NCBI RefSeq assembly: GCF_013141825.1
Contig: NZ_RZNH01000020.1
Coordinates: 27,493-91,492, forward strand
Direction: 5' to 3'
DNA length: 64,000 nucleotides
DNA from: Marinifilum caeruleilacunae
Lineage (GTDB): Bacteria; Bacteroidota; Bacteroidia; Bacteroidales; Marinifilaceae
Positions 35,571 to 45,319 of the stretch are shown one piece after another. Within the stretch, counting starts at the first letter, position 1. The number at the start of each line of letters is the position of its first letter. The notes below the pieces were generated by a model. The model saw nothing but the letters and a program-made list of their open reading frames with translations. It was not told where the DNA came from and did not search any database. The translations under genes were made by a program, and so were the position numbers.

Positions 35571-35590
35571 AGGCAAATATTATAAAAGTA

Positions 35591-35630
35591 AAGCTTGTGG
35601 AAACCGTGTTTTTCACAAGCTTTTTTTTAT
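35591..35630 (+). terminator. Rho-independent terminator
   Basis: Stem AAGCTTGTG (35591-35599) / CACAAGCTT (35614-35622) followed by a T-run. Confidence 0.82.
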
Positions 35631-35832
35631 GAATTTATTGTTTGGATCTTTTCAATAAGGGTAGATAAAGGGTAAAGTGTGATACTTGATAGGAAAGTAA
35701 AATATGAAAAATAAAGAAGTTCATAGAAACACAATATCGCAGTTCAACACCTAAACCAATCAAATCATTTTTCTCATCTGTATGATTTTTCATTAAAATT
35801 ATTTATTTTGAGTGTTCAAATTTTCTTGCAGC

Positions 35833-37473
35833 ATGATCCGAATAAAGCTCCTGATATTTACACTCTTTTCCCTTATCATTGCCATTTCTTGTTCAAGAAA
35901 GAAAAGCGATATTTTAACCTTTAAAGAGCGTCAGTGGCTGGAAGATAATCCGCATGTAACAATTGCCATTTCTTCAGTTTTCCCGCCTTTTCAATATCTC
36001 GATGATGAAGGAAAACCAGTTGGAATCTCCATTGATATCCTAAAACTATTAGAGGAAAAACTCAATCACAATTTCGACAAAATTGTATTCGACAATTGGA
36101 AAAACATTTTGCAGGCTGGCTACAACAAAGAAGTTGATATCATACTGGAAATTCAGGAAACTCCCGAAAGGCGCAAATACTTTTTCTTTACTGAACCCTT
36201 TATATCGATCCCACATGTGATCTTTATGCGTGATGATGCACCGGATCATGTTAAAATTGAGGACCTGGAAAATTTAAAGGTTGGCGTGGTTGACCATTAC
36301 GCCATACAAGAGCACCTAAAAGTGATGTACCCAGAGCTAAGTTTGGTACCAGTAAAAGATGATTTAGAATGTCTTCAACAACTATCTGCAAAAAAAATTG
36401 ATGCGGTAATTACCCAGCAAGGATATGGTGTACAAATTATACACAACAAATTAATTCCCAATGTAAAAATTGTTGGCGATGCTAAATACGACAACAAACT
36501 TGGCTTTGCCGTAAGAAATGATCAACCCATGCTGGCCAGAATCATTTCTAAAGGCCTTGCTCAAATTACTCCTCAAGAACAGAGCCAGATTTACAATCAT
36601 TACATCCAAATTAATTCCAGACCATTTTGGCAAAAAGCAATATTCTGGATTGTGATTGGAATTGTTGTTTTGATACTTGGTTTAAGCCTCCTGTTTATGT
36701 GGATATGGAACAAAGCCCTTAGAAGAAATGTTGCCAAACAAACCAAAGAACTGCAGGAAGCAAAAGACAAAGCTGAGGAGAGCAACAAATTAAAAAGTTC
36801 ATTTTTGGCCAATATGTCTCACGAAATCAGAACTCCTTTAAACGCCATTCAAGGTTTTTCTGAACTTTTAACAGCCAAAGATTTAAATCCTGAAAAGACA
36901 GAACTTTTTGCAAATATTATTAAGACCAATTGTCATGATTTAACCCATTTAATCGACGAAATCCTTGACCTTTCAAAAATTGAATCCGGACAGATCAACC
37001 TGATCAAACAAAAGTTTGATCTCGTTCAGTTAATCCATGAAATTATTGAAGTACAAAGTAAAAACATCCCTGAAAATAAAGAGGTTAAGCTTTTATTTGT
37101 GAATCAGCTGAATGAAAGTGAATTTTATATGACTGCCGATCCGATTCGCTTGAAGCAAATTTTTAACAACCTGATTGAAAACGCTATTAAATTTACAGCA
37201 AACGGAAGCATTAAAATTTATGCCAATTACAACAGCAGCAGAGAGCTTATTTTTTGCGTAGAAGATACCGGAATTGGAATAGAAACTTCTTCTTTAAATT
37301 TTATTTTTGACAGGTTCCGTAAGGTAGAAATTGACAAAACTGTTCTCTACCGTGGCTCAGGTTTAGGATTGAATATCTGTAAAAAATTACTGAATATTAT
37401 GGATGGACAAATTTGGGTAAAATCCATATATGGAGAAGGCTCTTCCTTCTATTTCACCCTCCCCATACATTAA
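35833..37473 (+). CDS. Sensor histidine kinase with periplasmic SBP_bac_3 domain
   Basis: About 546 aa. N-terminal signal of lipoprotein type ([13 protein letters not shown]). Residues ~30-260 are an amino-acid-binding-like SBP_bac_3 domain ([42 protein letters not shown], then [13 protein letters not shown] and [11 protein letters not shown]). One TM near 270-295, a short coiled coil, HisKA with [24 protein letters not shown], and HATPase with [20 protein letters not shown] and [13 protein letters not shown]. No receiver or response regulator is adjacent. The start at ATG 35833 replaces an upstream GTG. Confidence 0.88.
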   Translation: MIRIKLLIFTLFSLIIAISCSRKKSDILTFKERQWLEDNPHVTIAISSVFPPFQYLDDEGKPVGISIDILKLLEEKLNHNFDKIVFDNWKNILQAGYNKEVDIILEIQETPERRKYFFFTEPFISIPHVIFMRDDAPDHVKIEDLENLKVGVVDHYAIQEHLKVMYPELSLVPVKDDLECLQQLSAKKIDAVITQQGYGVQIIHNKLIPNVKIVGDAKYDNKLGFAVRNDQPMLARIISKGLAQITPQEQSQIYNHYIQINSRPFWQKAIFWIVIGIVVLILGLSLLFMWIWNKALRRNVAKQTKELQEAKDKAEESNKLKSSFLANMSHEIRTPLNAIQGFSELLTAKDLNPEKTELFANIIKTNCHDLTHLIDEILDLSKIESGQINLIKQKFDLVQLIHEIIEVQSKNIPENKEVKLLFVNQLNESEFYMTADPIRLKQIFNNLIENAIKFTANGSIKIYANYNSSRELIFCVEDTGIGIETSSLNFIFDRFRKVEIDKTVLYRGSGLGLNICKKLLNIMDGQIWVKSIYGEGSSFYFTLPIH

Positions 37474-37478
37474 ATTGC

Positions 37479-38099
37479 TTAGTTCGAATGCCTTTGTTCC
37501 AATAAAGCCACGACCTGTTCAAGACTGTATCCTTTTGCCGACAATAAAACCAAATAGTGAAACATCAAATCAGCCGCTTCACCCATAAATAGTTCTTCAT
37601 TCTCATCTTTGGCTTCAATCACCAGCTCAACGGCTTCCTCACCCACTTTCTGGGCAATTTTATTAATTCCTTTCTGGAACAAACTTGCCGTATACGATTT
37701 CTCCGACAGATTCTTCTTTCTCTCGCCAATTACTTGTTGCAGCTGCAAAAGAAAATCAATGGAACTGGCCTCATTCTGCTCTTCCCAGCAGGTATCAGTT
37801 CCTTTGTGACAAACAGGACCAACAGGATCGACCTTAATCAGAAGTGTATCCTTATCGCAATCCAGGCTCAGGTCTTTCAATTCAAGAAAATTTCCACTCT
37901 CTTCACCCTTTGTCCACAAGCGCTCTTTACTTCGGCTATAAAATGTCACTTTTCCGGTTTCGATCGTCTTTTCGTACGACTCCTTATTCATATAACCCAA
38001 CATCAATACTTTTTGGGTTTTTACATCTTGTATAATGGCAGGAACTAATCCATCTCCCTTGTTAAAATCAATTTGGTTTGTTAGATCTTTAAAATTCAT
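37479..38099 (-). CDS. hisIE: Bifunctional phosphoribosyl-AMP cyclohydrolase / phosphoribosyl-ATP pyrophosphatase
   Basis: 206 aa. HisI part (1-110): VPAIIQDVKTQKVLMLGYMNKESYEKTIETGKVTFYSRSKERLWTKG and DPVGPVCHKGTDTCW with zinc-binding Cys and His. HisE part: TASLFQKGINKIAQKVGEEAVELVIEAKD. It performs steps 2 and 3 of histidine synthesis. Last gene of the operon, 43 bp after hisF. It is convergent with the kinase gene, with only 5 bp between stops and no hairpin there. Confidence 0.96.
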   Translation of the reverse strand: MNFKDLTNQIDFNKGDGLVPAIIQDVKTQKVLMLGYMNKESYEKTIETGKVTFYSRSKERLWTKGEESGNFLELKDLSLDCDKDTLLIKVDPVGPVCHKGTDTCWEEQNEASSIDFLLQLQQVIGERKKNLSEKSYTASLFQKGINKIAQKVGEEAVELVIEAKDENEELFMGEAADLMFHYLVLLSAKGYSLEQVVALLEQRHSN

Positions 38100-38142
38100 T
38101 GCTTACAATATTTAATATGAAAATGCAGTCAACATGCATCTG

Positions 38143-38898
38143 TTATATTCTTACAGGTATATTTTTTGTTTTCAGATATTTTTTCAGTTCCGGAATTTCG
38201 ATTTCCTTAAAATGAAATACGCTGGCAGCAAGGGCGGCATCGGCTTTTCCATCAATAAATGTATCCGCGAAATGTTCCATATTCCCCGCTCCGCCTGATG
38301 CAATAACCGGGATATTTACCATCTCCGAAATTCGGACCAATGTTTCGTTGGCAAACCCATTTTTCGTGCCATCATGATTCATGGATGTAAACAGAATTTC
38401 GCCGGCTCCTAACTTTTCCGCTTTACGAATCCATTCAAACAGATCAATTCCGGTTGGCACACGACCTCCGTTCAAATACACTTCCCACTTCCCATCAACA
38501 CATTTGGCATCAACAGCCAAAACAACACACTGGCTTCCAAATCTTTTCGCAAGATCAGAAATCAACTGTGGGTTTCTGACGGCCGATGAATTAATTGACA
38601 CTTTATCGGCACCAGCATTCAAAAGAATTCCAACATCCTCGGGCGTTGAAATACCACCTCCTACAGTAAAAGGGATATTCAATTCTTTGGCTACTTTTTG
38701 CACCAGGTCAACCAGGGTTTTTCTCTTTTCGTGTGTCGCCGTAATATCCAGGAAAACCAACTCATCGGCTCCCTGTTCTGCGTAGTAGGCTGCCAATTCC
38801 ACTGCATCACCTGCATCACGCAAATCAACAAAATTCACTCCTTTCACAGTTCTGCCATCTTTCACATCCAGGCAGGGTATAATTCTTTTCGATAGCAT
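38143..38898 (-). CDS. hisF: Imidazole glycerol phosphate synthase, cyclase subunit
   Basis: 251 aa TIM barrel. [23 protein letters not shown] has the catalytic Asp of the first strand; [19 protein letters not shown] and [19 protein letters not shown] hold the second catalytic Asp. Partner of HisH; together they make imidazole glycerol phosphate and AICAR. 3 bp after hisA. Confidence 0.97.
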   Translation of the reverse strand: MLSKRIIPCLDVKDGRTVKGVNFVDLRDAGDAVELAAYYAEQGADELVFLDITATHEKRKTLVDLVQKVAKELNIPFTVGGGISTPEDVGILLNAGADKVSINSSAVRNPQLISDLAKRFGSQCVVLAVDAKCVDGKWEVYLNGGRVPTGIDLFEWIRKAEKLGAGEILFTSMNHDGTKNGFANETLVRISEMVNIPVIASGGAGNMEHFADTFIDGKADAALAASVFHFKEIEIPELKKYLKTKNIPVRI

Positions 38899-38901
38899 AA
38901 C

Positions 38902-39633
38902 TTACAATATAAATTCATTTACCAATTGATTCAAATCAATTCGCTCCTCGTAAATGGCCTTGCCAATAATCACACCCCAACAGCCGATTTCATCCAAAAT
39001 CCGCACATCTTCGATATTGCTAACACCGCCACTGGCAATCAGTTCCAGTTCCGGAAATTCTTTTAAAATCCCCTGGTAAAGCTCAACAGCCGGCCCCTGT
39101 AGCATTCCATCTTTCGAAATATCTGTACATATAATGCTTTTCACTCCTTTAGCCTGATATTTTTCCAGAAACTTGTACAGGTGATAATCCGAATCTTTTT
39201 GCCAGCCAGAAATGGAAACCATCTCATTTCTAACATCTGCTCCCAGAATGATTTTTTCCGCTCCATACTTTTCCAGCCAACTTTCCATTAGTTCAGGATT
39301 CGATACAGCAATACTTCCTCCTGTTACCTGGTTTGCGCCCCACTGAAAGGCCAATTCAATATCTTTATCAGACTTTACACCGCCACCAAAATCTATCTTC
39401 AATTTGGTCCCAGATGCCACGCGTTGCAATACTTTAGCATTACAAATGTGTCCCGACTTCGCACCTTCCAAATCAACCAAATGCAGTCGGGTAATTCCCA
39501 ATTCTTCAAATTTCCTGGCTACTTCCAAAGGATCTTCACTGTATACCTTTTCCGTGTCGTAATCTCCTTTCGTGAGTCTAACACACCTTCCCTTTATGGT
39601 ATCTATTGCAGGTATTATTTTAATTTTTGCCAT
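38902..39633 (-). CDS. hisA: ProFAR isomerase
   Basis: 243 aa TIM barrel. IIPAIDTIKGRCVRLTKGDYDTEKVYSEDP, LHLVDLEGAKSG, and ICTDISKDGMLQGPAVELY give the first-strand Asp and the strand-5 Asp of HisA. Performs the Amadori isomerisation step. Lies between hisF and hisH. Confidence 0.97.
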   Translation of the reverse strand: MAKIKIIPAIDTIKGRCVRLTKGDYDTEKVYSEDPLEVARKFEELGITRLHLVDLEGAKSGHICNAKVLQRVASGTKLKIDFGGGVKSDKDIELAFQWGANQVTGGSIAVSNPELMESWLEKYGAEKIILGADVRNEMVSISGWQKDSDYHLYKFLEKYQAKGVKSIICTDISKDGMLQGPAVELYQGILKEFPELELIASGGVSNIEDVRILDEIGCWGVIIGKAIYEERIDLNQLVNEFIL

Positions 39634-39642
39634 GCTTTTTTC

Positions 39643-40233
39643 TTATAAATTGATAAAGTTTTTGAGAATTTTCACCCCTACTTCACCCGACTTTTCAGGG
39701 TGAAACTGACAGGCATAAAAATTATCCTTTTGTAAAGCTGCACTAAAGGGCAAAATATAATCACAGGCAGCTATTGTTTCGTTTACAATGGGTACATAGT
39801 AAGAATGAACAAAGTAGGTAAATTCTGCTGCATCAATTCCTTTTAGCAAATCCCCTTTCAGTTCACTTAACTGATTCCATCCCATGTGAGGGACTTTCAT
39901 TTCATTGGTAAATCGCTTTACCTTCACAGGAAAAATTCCCAGTGCCTTTGTATCACTTTCCTCAGTGCTTTCACACATCAATTGCATACCCAAACATATT
40001 CCCAAAACTGGTTGCTTCAGTTCCGGAATTAAATCGATTAAATCGTTCTCCCTAAGGGAATTCATGGCCCAGGAAGCTTCTCCTACCCCTGGAAAAATCA
40101 CTTTATCAGCCTTTCTAATCAATTCTTTATCCTTGCTTACAACAGGTGTAATGCCCAATCGTTCAAATGCATATTTTACCGATTGTATATTACCCGCATC
40201 GTAATCTATGATTACAATATTTTGATTTTTCAT
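39643..40233 (-). CDS. hisH: Imidazole glycerol phosphate synthase, glutaminase subunit
   Basis: 196 aa class I amidotransferase. IVIIDYDAGNIQSVKYAFE, FPGVGEASWAM, nucleophile Cys in GICLGMQLM, and ACQFHPEKSGEVG (His and Glu of the triad). It supplies ammonia from glutamine to HisF. Three bases separate it from hisB. Confidence 0.97.
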   Translation of the reverse strand: MKNQNIVIIDYDAGNIQSVKYAFERLGITPVVSKDKELIRKADKVIFPGVGEASWAMNSLRENDLIDLIPELKQPVLGICLGMQLMCESTEESDTKALGIFPVKVKRFTNEMKVPHMGWNQLSELKGDLLKGIDAAEFTYFVHSYYVPIVNETIAACDYILPFSAALQKDNFYACQFHPEKSGEVGVKILKNFINL

Positions 40234-40236
40234 TCT

Positions 40237-41382
40237 TTATAGTTTTCCTTTGGTTGATGGCAGCTGCAAACAGTTTACATCTCTTCTGATCGCCATGCGA
40301 ATGGCTCGTGCCAATGCCTTAAATATGCCTTCGATTTTATGGTGTTCGTTTTGTCCTTCTGCCTTTATATTTAAATTACAAGCCGCACCATCCGAAAATG
40401 ATTTGAAAAAATGAAAGAACATTTCGGTGGGCATTCCACCAATCATTTCGCGCTTGAATTCAGCCTCCCAAACCAGCCAGTTTCTTCCTCCAAAATCAAG
40501 AGCTACTTGTGCAAAACAATCATCCATGGGCAGAGAAAAACCATAACGATCCAATCCCAACTTCGAACCTAATGCCTGTTTAAAAGCCTCGCCCAGTGCA
40601 ATGGCAGTATCTTCAATGGTATGGTGCTCATCCACCTCTAAATCACCATTTACTTTTACCGATAAATCTACACCTGCATGTTTTGCAATCTGATCTAACA
40701 TGTGATCGAAAAATCCGATTCCTGTTTCAAACTGCCCTTTCCCTTCCCCATCCAAATCCAATTTAATTTCGATTTGCGTTTCTTTTGTATCTCTTGTAAC
40801 TGTAGCAGTTCGCTGCTCCAATCGAAGATATTCGTATATCTTCATCCAATTGTCAGTTGCAAGTGAGATACAAGCCTCAAGTTCAGTCTTTGATTCTTTC
40901 AGTTCATCATCGCCAATATTTCCACTCGAGGTGATAAAAATGGCTTGAGCTCCCAGGTTTTTCGCCAGTTCTACATCGGTCCACCGATCCCCAATTACAA
41001 AAGAGTTTTCCAGGTCATAATCTTGCGAAAAATATTTTGTCAACAAAGCAGTTCCCGGCTTTCTTGTAGGTGCGTTTTCCTCTGGAAAAGTTTTATCTAT
41101 GCAGATTTCATCAAATTCGATTCCTTCACCTGAAAATGTTTTCAGCATCTTATTTTGTGCGGGCCAAAAAGTTTCTTCAGGATAAGATTCAGTACCCAAT
41201 CCATCCTGGTTGGTTACCATCACCAATTCAAAATCCAACTGATCAACAATTTTCGATAAGGCTCGAAACACACCCGGGTAAAATTCAAGTTTTTCCAAAC
41301 TATCCACCTGGTAATCTACAGGTGGTTCTAAAATTAATGTCCCATCCCTATCAATAAAAAGAACTTTCTTTTTCGATTCCAT
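40237..41382 (-). CDS. hisB: Bifunctional histidinol-phosphatase / imidazoleglycerol-phosphate dehydratase
   Basis: 381 aa. N-terminal HAD phosphatase (1-165): [22 protein letters not shown], and KPGTALL, with [18 protein letters not shown]-terminal dehydratase (190-381): [37 protein letters not shown], and [20 protein letters not shown] with metal His clusters. It performs steps 7 and 9. The fused form as in enteric bacteria; many bacteria keep them separate. Confidence 0.97.
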   Translation of the reverse strand: MESKKKVLFIDRDGTLILEPPVDYQVDSLEKLEFYPGVFRALSKIVDQLDFELVMVTNQDGLGTESYPEETFWPAQNKMLKTFSGEGIEFDEICIDKTFPEENAPTRKPGTALLTKYFSQDYDLENSFVIGDRWTDVELAKNLGAQAIFITSSGNIGDDELKESKTELEACISLATDNWMKIYEYLRLEQRTATVTRDTKETQIEIKLDLDGEGKGQFETGIGFFDHMLDQIAKHAGVDLSVKVNGDLEVDEHHTIEDTAIALGEAFKQALGSKLGLDRYGFSLPMDDCFAQVALDFGGRNWLVWEAEFKREMIGGMPTEMFFHFFKSFSDGAACNLNIKAEGQNEHHKIEGIFKALARAIRMAIRRDVNCLQLPSTKGKL

Positions 41383-41385
41383 AGT

Positions 41386-42438
41386 TTACGATTTTGAATT
41401 GTATTCAATTAATGATTCACACAAAAGTTGATTTTCCTTTTCGGTACCTATGCTGATTCTCACACAATTTTCAAGTCCGGCAATTTTTGAACGATCCCTG
41501 ATGATTATTCCCTTATCCAATAGAAAACTGTATAGTAGCTTTGCATCATCCACCTTTACTAAAATAAAGTTGGCATCCGATTCGTACACTTTTTGTACAC
41601 AGGATAAACTCGCAAGAAATTCACTCATTTTTACCCTGTCCTTTAGAATGCCATTTACCTGATTCAAATATTTCGCCTCATCATCGAGCAAATCGAGAGC
41701 CCTTTCCTGGCTTAATGAATTCACATTATAAGGAGGCTTGATACGATTTAAAATCTCTATAATTTCTTCAGAGGCAAAGCCAATCCCAAGGCGAATACCT
41801 GCCATTCCCCATGCTTTCGATAAAGTCTGGAGAATTACCAGGTTGGGATATTTTTCAAGTTTATCGATGAGTGATTTGCCTGGCGCAAAATCAATATAGG
41901 CCTCATCTACAATCACAATACCTGGGAAAGTCTCCAGCAAGCTAATCATTTTGTCTTCATTATAAAGATTGGCTGTTGGGTTATTTGGAGAGCATAAAAA
42001 CAGCATTTTTGAATACTCATTCATGGCTTTTTGTACTTCCTGAACATCGGGCTGAAAGTTCTCATCCAATGCCACCTCTTTTATTTCTATTGCATTAACT
42101 CCTGCGGCCACCTCATACATTCCATAAGTTGGAGTGCAGATGACCACATTATCGCGATTGGGCTCACAAAAAGCCCTAAACAAAAGGTCGATTACCTCAT
42201 CGCTTCCATTGCCCAATATCATTCTGCTTGGCGAAATTCCTTTAATCTGAGTCAGGCGCTTCTTCAATTCATTTTGCAAAGGGTCCGGATATCGGTTCAC
42301 ACCGTTTTCATATGGGTTTTCATTGGCATCTAAAAAAACAGAACCATTACCCGAAAACTCATCACGTGCTGAAGAATAAGGAACCAATTGTTTCACATTC
42401 TCCCGGGTAAGTTGGTCTAAAGAAAATATCGAATTCAT
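41386..42438 (-). CDS. hisC: Histidinol-phosphate aminotransferase
   Basis: 350 aa PLP fold type I. SARDEFSGNGSVFLDANENPYENG, NGSDEVIDLLFRAFCEP, CSPNNPTANLYN, VIVDEAYIDFAPG, and TLSKAWGMAGIRLGIG, where the Lys holds PLP. Transfers the amino group to imidazole acetol phosphate. Adjacent to hisD with a 2-bp gap. Confidence 0.97.
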   Translation of the reverse strand: MNSIFSLDQLTRENVKQLVPYSSARDEFSGNGSVFLDANENPYENGVNRYPDPLQNELKKRLTQIKGISPSRMILGNGSDEVIDLLFRAFCEPNRDNVVICTPTYGMYEVAAGVNAIEIKEVALDENFQPDVQEVQKAMNEYSKMLFLCSPNNPTANLYNEDKMISLLETFPGIVIVDEAYIDFAPGKSLIDKLEKYPNLVILQTLSKAWGMAGIRLGIGFASEEIIEILNRIKPPYNVNSLSQERALDLLDDEAKYLNQVNGILKDRVKMSEFLASLSCVQKVYESDANFILVKVDDAKLLYSFLLDKGIIIRDRSKIAGLENCVRISIGTEKENQLLCESLIEYNSKS

Positions 42439-42440
42439 AA

Positions 42441-43733
42441 TTAAGATTGCTTTTTTAATTTTTGTAAACGAACACTTACCGCATTACAGTGAGCATCTAA
42501 CTGCTCAGCTCGAGCCATTACCTCTATAACAGGTCCCAACTCCAGAAGGCCATTCTCACTAATTTTCTGAAAAGAAATGCTCTTCATAAAAGATTCAAGA
42601 TTCACGCCTGAATAGGATTTCGCAAAACCATTAGTTGGCAGAGTGTGATTTGTTCCCGAGGCATAATCACCAGCGCTTTCAGGCGTATAGTTTCCAAGGA
42701 AAACCGAGCCGGCATTGGTAATTTTATTCACACAAGTATCTTCATTTTCCACCGAAACAATAAGGTGTTCAGGAGCATATTCATTAGATAATTCCAAAGC
42801 CTCTTCAAGAGAATTCATAACAATGATTTTGGAATTCTTCAAGGCCAAGGCAGCAACTTCCTTTCTCGACAAATCTTGTAATTGCTTTTCCACTGCCTCC
42901 TGAACTCTTGCCACCAATTCAGGCATCCAGGTCACCAACACTACCTGGCTATCTGCACCATGTTCAGCCTGCGAAAGCAAGTCTGCAGCAATAAATTCAG
43001 GATCTGCACTTTTATCGGCCAAAACCAACACTTCTGAAGGACCTGCAGGCATATCAATGGCAACTCCAAGTTTGTTTACTCTCTGTTTTGCAGCTGTTAC
43101 ATATTGATTTCCCGGACCAAAAATCTTATATACATTGGGTATACTTTCAGTTCCAAATGCCATTCCTCCAATGGCTTGAATGCCTCCTACCTTAAACACT
43201 CGATCAACTCCAACCAACTTGCTGGCGTATAGAATAGCCGGATCTATTTTGCCATCTTCGCCCGGCGGTGTACAAAGAACGATTTCCTTACACCCTGCAA
43301 TTTTGGCAGGTATTCCAAGCATTAATACAGTCGAGAACAAAGGCGCACTTCCACCAGGCACATATAAGCCAACACGTTCGATAGGTGTAGATTTTCTCCA
43401 GCAATTCACCCCTTTGCTTGTTTCAATTTTGTCCGATTCCTGAAATTGGGCAGCATGAAACTTTTCCACATTCTTAGCAGCAATGGCTAAAGCATTTTTT
43501 AGATCTTCACCAACAAGGCTCTCTGCTTCCTCCATCTCTTCCTCACTCACCAGGAGGTCATCCACTTTTATCTTATCGTACAGCCATGTATATTTTTTCA
43601 ATGCCTTGTCGCCATCAATTTTAATCTCATTAAAAACCTGGCTCACCACTCCTTCCAACTCCTCTGTATCAATCGTCGGTCGTTCGAGAATAGTATTCCA
43701 TTCGGTCTTATTGGGGTAGTTTATTACTTCCAT
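42441..43733 (-). CDS. hisD: Histidinol dehydrogenase
   Basis: 430 aa, zinc enzyme. GLYVPGGSAPLFSTVLMLGIPAKIAGC, GGIQAIGGMAFGTESIPNVYKIFGPGNQYVTAAK, MPAGPSEVLVLADKSADPEFIAADLLSQAEHG, and NEYAPEHLIV are all present. Oxidises histidinol to histidine via the aldehyde. 41 bp after hisG. Confidence 0.97.
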   Translation of the reverse strand: MEVINYPNKTEWNTILERPTIDTEELEGVVSQVFNEIKIDGDKALKKYTWLYDKIKVDDLLVSEEEMEEAESLVGEDLKNALAIAAKNVEKFHAAQFQESDKIETSKGVNCWRKSTPIERVGLYVPGGSAPLFSTVLMLGIPAKIAGCKEIVLCTPPGEDGKIDPAILYASKLVGVDRVFKVGGIQAIGGMAFGTESIPNVYKIFGPGNQYVTAAKQRVNKLGVAIDMPAGPSEVLVLADKSADPEFIAADLLSQAEHGADSQVVLVTWMPELVARVQEAVEKQLQDLSRKEVAALALKNSKIIVMNSLEEALELSNEYAPEHLIVSVENEDTCVNKITNAGSVFLGNYTPESAGDYASGTNHTLPTNGFAKSYSGVNLESFMKSISFQKISENGLLELGPVIEVMARAEQLDAHCNAVSVRLQKLKKQS

Positions 43734-43774
43734 GATTAAATAAATTGCAGTTAACAGTTTGTTTCAAACAAGAA

Positions 43775-44635
43775 TTACAATACCATTTTTTGAATTGGAA
43801 TAATCAGAATTCCTTCAGCACCATTCAATTTAAGCTGATCTATTACTCCCCAAAAATCATTTTCATTGATAACGGAGTGCAATGAACTCCAACCTTCTTC
43901 GGCCAATGGCATAATGGTTGGGCTTTTCATTCCTGGCAATACCTCAATGATATCATCAATTTTATCATTTGGTGCATTCAGCAATATGTACTTGTTATTT
44001 TTTGCTGCCAACACCGATTTCAATCGGAATAGAAGTCGATCCAAAATGGCCTGCTTAATCCCATCTATATTGTTATTGGCTACCAAGCATGCCTCAGATA
44101 CAAGAATTTCTTCTACCTCTTTCAAACCATTTTTAAACAATGTACTGCCCGAGCTTACCAAATCACAAATGCCATCGGCCAAACCAATATTTGGTGCAAT
44201 TTCTACCGATCCCGAAATAACGTGTATTTCACTATTCAGATTATTCTTGTCTAAAAACTGTTGCAAAGAATTCGGATAAGAAGTAGCCAGTTTTTTACCA
44301 TTGAAATACTCCAAACCATTGTATTCAACATCTTTAGGAAGAGCCATTGCCAATCTGCATTTCGAGAACCCGAGCTTTTGTAGAATCTGCAACTCTTTCT
44401 GCTTTTCGATGATTACATTTTCACCAACTATGGCAATATCTGCAACTCCATCTTCCACATACTGAGGAATATCTGAATTTCTAAGATACAAAACTTCCAA
44501 TGGAAAATTAAAAGCACTGGCTTTTAGTTGATCTTTTCCATTATCGATAGAAATTCCACACTCTTTAAGGATTTTTAGGGAATCTTCTTTTAATCTTCCC
44601 GATTTTTGAACAGCAATCTTTAATTTTTCACCCAT
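43775..44635 (-). CDS. hisG: ATP phosphoribosyltransferase, long form
   Basis: 286 aa. MGEKLKIAVQKSGRLKEDSLKILKECGI, IPQYVEDGVADIAIVGENVI, ATSYPNSLQQFLD, and GSVEIAPNIGLADGICDLVSSGSTL. The last ~75 residues (MKSPTIMPLAEEGWSSLHSVINENDFWGVIDQLK) are the ACT-like HisG_C domain of the long form, which gives feedback inhibition by histidine. First structural gene of the operon, preceded by a leader with attenuator. Confidence 0.97.
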   Translation of the reverse strand: MGEKLKIAVQKSGRLKEDSLKILKECGISIDNGKDQLKASAFNFPLEVLYLRNSDIPQYVEDGVADIAIVGENVIIEKQKELQILQKLGFSKCRLAMALPKDVEYNGLEYFNGKKLATSYPNSLQQFLDKNNLNSEIHVISGSVEIAPNIGLADGICDLVSSGSTLFKNGLKEVEEILVSEACLVANNNIDGIKQAILDRLLFRLKSVLAAKNNKYILLNAPNDKIDDIIEVLPGMKSPTIMPLAEEGWSSLHSVINENDFWGVIDQLKLNGAEGILIIPIQKMVL

Positions 44636-44672
44636 GATTTAAAATTTTGAGACCACCTGATTCGTCACGGGT

Positions 44673-44705
44673 AAAAAAAATGCCCACCTGAATCAGGCGG
44701 GCATT
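44673..44705 (-). terminator. his operon attenuator terminator
   Basis: On the transcribed strand, a 12-bp stem (plus strand 44679-44690 and 44694-44705, one G-U pair, 3-nt loop) followed by eight U, 38 bp before hisG. It sits between the leader peptide stop and hisG, as expected for attenuation. Confidence 0.85.
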
Positions 44706-44748
44706 AATAATGTTAGTTAAATATCTTTTAGATTAAGGCATAACATCG

Positions 44749-44808
44749 TCAGCTCACCTGTTGGTAAGTAAAATGATGATGACGATGATGTAATGCAATA
44801 AACTTCAT
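44749..44808 (-). CDS. hisL: his operon leader peptide
   Basis: 19 codons, ATG at 44808 and TGA at 44749-44751, reading MKFIALHHRHHHFTYQQVS. Five His in six residues (HHRHHH) is the mark of a ribosome-stalling his leader. Its last codons contain CAGGUG, able to pair with CGCCUG of the terminator 5' arm and so to act as antiterminator part; just downstream AUGUUA (about 44746) and UAACAU (about 44711) can pair too. Too short for automatic gene callers. Confidence 0.85.
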   Translation of the reverse strand: MKFIALHHRHHHFTYQQVS

Positions 44809-44830
44809 TTTTTTCTTCTTTAATCTGTGG

Positions 44831-44862
44831 CAAAGATTAGCATTAATTTGTTTCCACGCAAA
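44831..44862 (-). promoter_or_regulatory. Putative his operon promoter
   Basis: Minus strand: TTTG (plus-strand 44859-44862), 20-bp spacer, AATCTTTG (44831-44838), one mismatch from TAnnTTTG. It lies 22 bp upstream of the leader ATG. Confidence 0.45.
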
Positions 44863-45003
44863 TCTTTCTTAAAAAAAATAAAACTCATTTTTTCCTTCAC
44901 CCATTAAAAAACACCATGTCGTGAAACAACAATTTGCATTTTTTTGAAATCAGGTGTCATTTTCAACGGGCAAAAAGTTTAAAAAAGAATATTTTTTCCA
45001 TGC

Positions 45004-45167
45004 ACCCCCTCTCCGAAAACGTTGCAAATTAAAAAAATGCAATTTTTCAAACATTACCCCCTCTTTTTTATTGCTTCGTTTTAATTTTTTAATACTTTTA
45101 CGAAATCAACCCCTAAATATGGCGGTTGGATTTTAAAATAATACACTTTTTTACAAAACCACCCCCT
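45004..45167 (+). repeat. Four phased ACCCCCT-type sites, 52-53 bp apart
   Basis: ACCCCCT at 45004 and 45056, ACCCCT at 45109, ACCCCCT at 45161: steps of 52, 53 and 52 bp, about five helical turns. A T-tract ending in C lies about 6-8 bp before each (44992-44998, 45043-45048, 45096-45101, 45147-45154). A weaker TTTTTTCC...ACCCA lies at 44888-44903, another two steps (105 bp) upstream. The rest of the 800-bp gap (44809-45441) is AT-rich and otherwise empty. Likely an array of regulator sites for glnK-amtB, his, or both. Confidence 0.5.
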
Positions 45168-45319
45168 TATTATTTAAAAGGGTATCGAAAAAAAGACCAT
45201 TTATTACTAACTATTATAAAAACCAAAATTAAACCACATGAAAGTCAATTTTCTTTCCTCACATGAAAAAGCTCTCATGCTTTTGATGAACAAACAAGAA
45301 CAAAAAATTTCTTCAATTT

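Noticed and set aside
37474-37478. Terminator between hisIE and the SBP_bac_3 kinase
   Set aside because: Only 5 bp separate the stop codons; no hairpin fits.
44954-45136. 60-aa GTG-started ORF in the his-glnK gap
   Set aside because: Low-complexity AT-rich translation that covers the phased ACCCCCT sites; no homologue-like feature.
45004-45167. CRISPR array interpretation of the regular ACCCCCT sites
   Set aside because: The shared part is only 6-7 bp plus a T-tract, and the intervals are AT-rich and similar to each other; CRISPR repeats are 23-47 bp and identical. No cas genes are present.
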